DNA from: Pyrinomonadaceae bacterium
Lineage (GTDB): Bacteria; Acidobacteriota; Blastocatellia; Pyrinomonadales; Pyrinomonadaceae
Assembly: GCA_013695245.1 (NCBI GenBank)
Contig: JACDAW010000383.1
Coordinates: 1 to 5,995, forward strand
Reading direction: 5' to 3'
DNA length: 5,995 nucleotides
This document shows positions 5,745-5,995 of this stretch, piece after piece (within the stretch, counting starts at the first letter, position 1; every line of letters starts with the position of its first letter). The notes under the pieces were generated by a model. The model worked only from the letters and a program-made list of their open reading frames with translations, had not been told where the DNA came from and did no database searches. The translations under genes were made by a program, and so were the position numbers.

Positions 5745-5995
5745 TTACTTAACTTCGACGGTCGCGCCCGCGTCAGCGAGTTTCTGGCGAATAGTTTCTG
5801 CGTCTTCCTTCGACACGCCCTCTTTAACCGCTTTCGGTGCGGCTTCGACAAGGTCTTTGGCTTCCTTAAGTCCGAGCGCAGTGATTTCGCGCACAACCTT
5901 GATGACATTAATCTTGTTGCCGCCAGCGGCCTGCAAGATCACGTCAAACTCGGTCTGCTCTTCGGCCGGAGCCGCCGCGCCGCCGGCCGCTGCGC
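5745..5995 (-). CDS. rplL: 50S ribosomal protein L7/L12, C-terminal part (5' end outside window)
   Basis: The last 82 codons plus TAA stop of L7/L12, the multicopy stalk protein that recruits EF-G, EF-Tu and IF2 to the ribosome. The first visible residues, AAAGGAAAPAEEQ, are the flexible Ala/Gly-rich hinge. They are followed by the globular C-terminal domain starting EFDVIL and containing GLKEAKDLVE and the ending AGATVEVK. The factor-binding helix reads NKINVIKVVR, keeping the residues equivalent to E. coli K65, I69, K70 and R73. The N-terminal dimerisation domain that binds L10 is outside the window. In the transcript it precedes rpoB by 409 nt, the standard rplJL-rpoBC order. The GTG at 5942 is an internal valine codon, not a start, because the reading frame and homology continue to the window edge. 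Confidence 0.98.
   Translation of the reverse strand, partial: AAAGGAAAPAEEQTEFDVILQAAGGNKINVIKVVREITALGLKEAKDLVEAAPKAVKEGVSKEDAETIRQKLADAGATVEVK

Noticed and set aside
5588..5908. A 106-codon minus-strand frame overlapping rplL and the spacer
   Set aside because: It overlaps conserved rplL in another frame and its product is basic and low-complexity, typical of a shifted frame of rplL.

Overview
The window holds the rplL–rpoB–rpoC part of the conserved ribosomal-protein/RNA-polymerase operon. Every gene is on the minus strand, so transcription runs from high to low coordinates. In that order: the 3' part of rplL (ribosomal protein L7/L12, 5745-5995, start outside the window), a 409-nt spacer with hairpins and a candidate internal promoter, a complete rpoB (RNA polymerase beta, 854-5335, 1493 aa), a small unrecognised coiled-coil gene (538-825, 95 aa), a perfect 12-bp inverted repeat touching that gene's stop codon, and the first 159 codons of rpoC (RNA polymerase beta', 1-477, GTG start). 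No tRNA, rRNA, CRISPR array, insertion sequence or prophage gene is visible.

The organism is a bacterium of moderate G+C. My best guess is an Acidobacteriota member, perhaps Blastocatellia/Pyrinomonadales. The reasons are the overall RpoB wording, the eight-cysteine insertion near its N-terminus, and the resemblance of the small coiled-coil protein to a paralogous family I remember from that group. This rests on memory, not on a search.

rplL, rpoB and rpoC work together in the usual way: L7/L12 recruits translation factors to the ribosome, while beta and beta' form the RNA polymerase active-site cleft. The long rplL-rpoB spacer has a GC-rich hairpin with an imperfect U-tract, in the position where enterobacteria carry a partial terminator that lowers rpoBC transcription relative to the ribosomal genes. 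A TTGACA-N18-TAATAT motif upstream of it may add transcripts for the polymerase genes.

The unusual parts are (1) the small gene and inverted repeat that separate rpoB from rpoC by 376 nt, where most bacteria have the two genes adjacent, and (2) two consecutive four-cysteine, zinc-ribbon-like modules inserted in RpoB. The rest looks like ordinary core genome.
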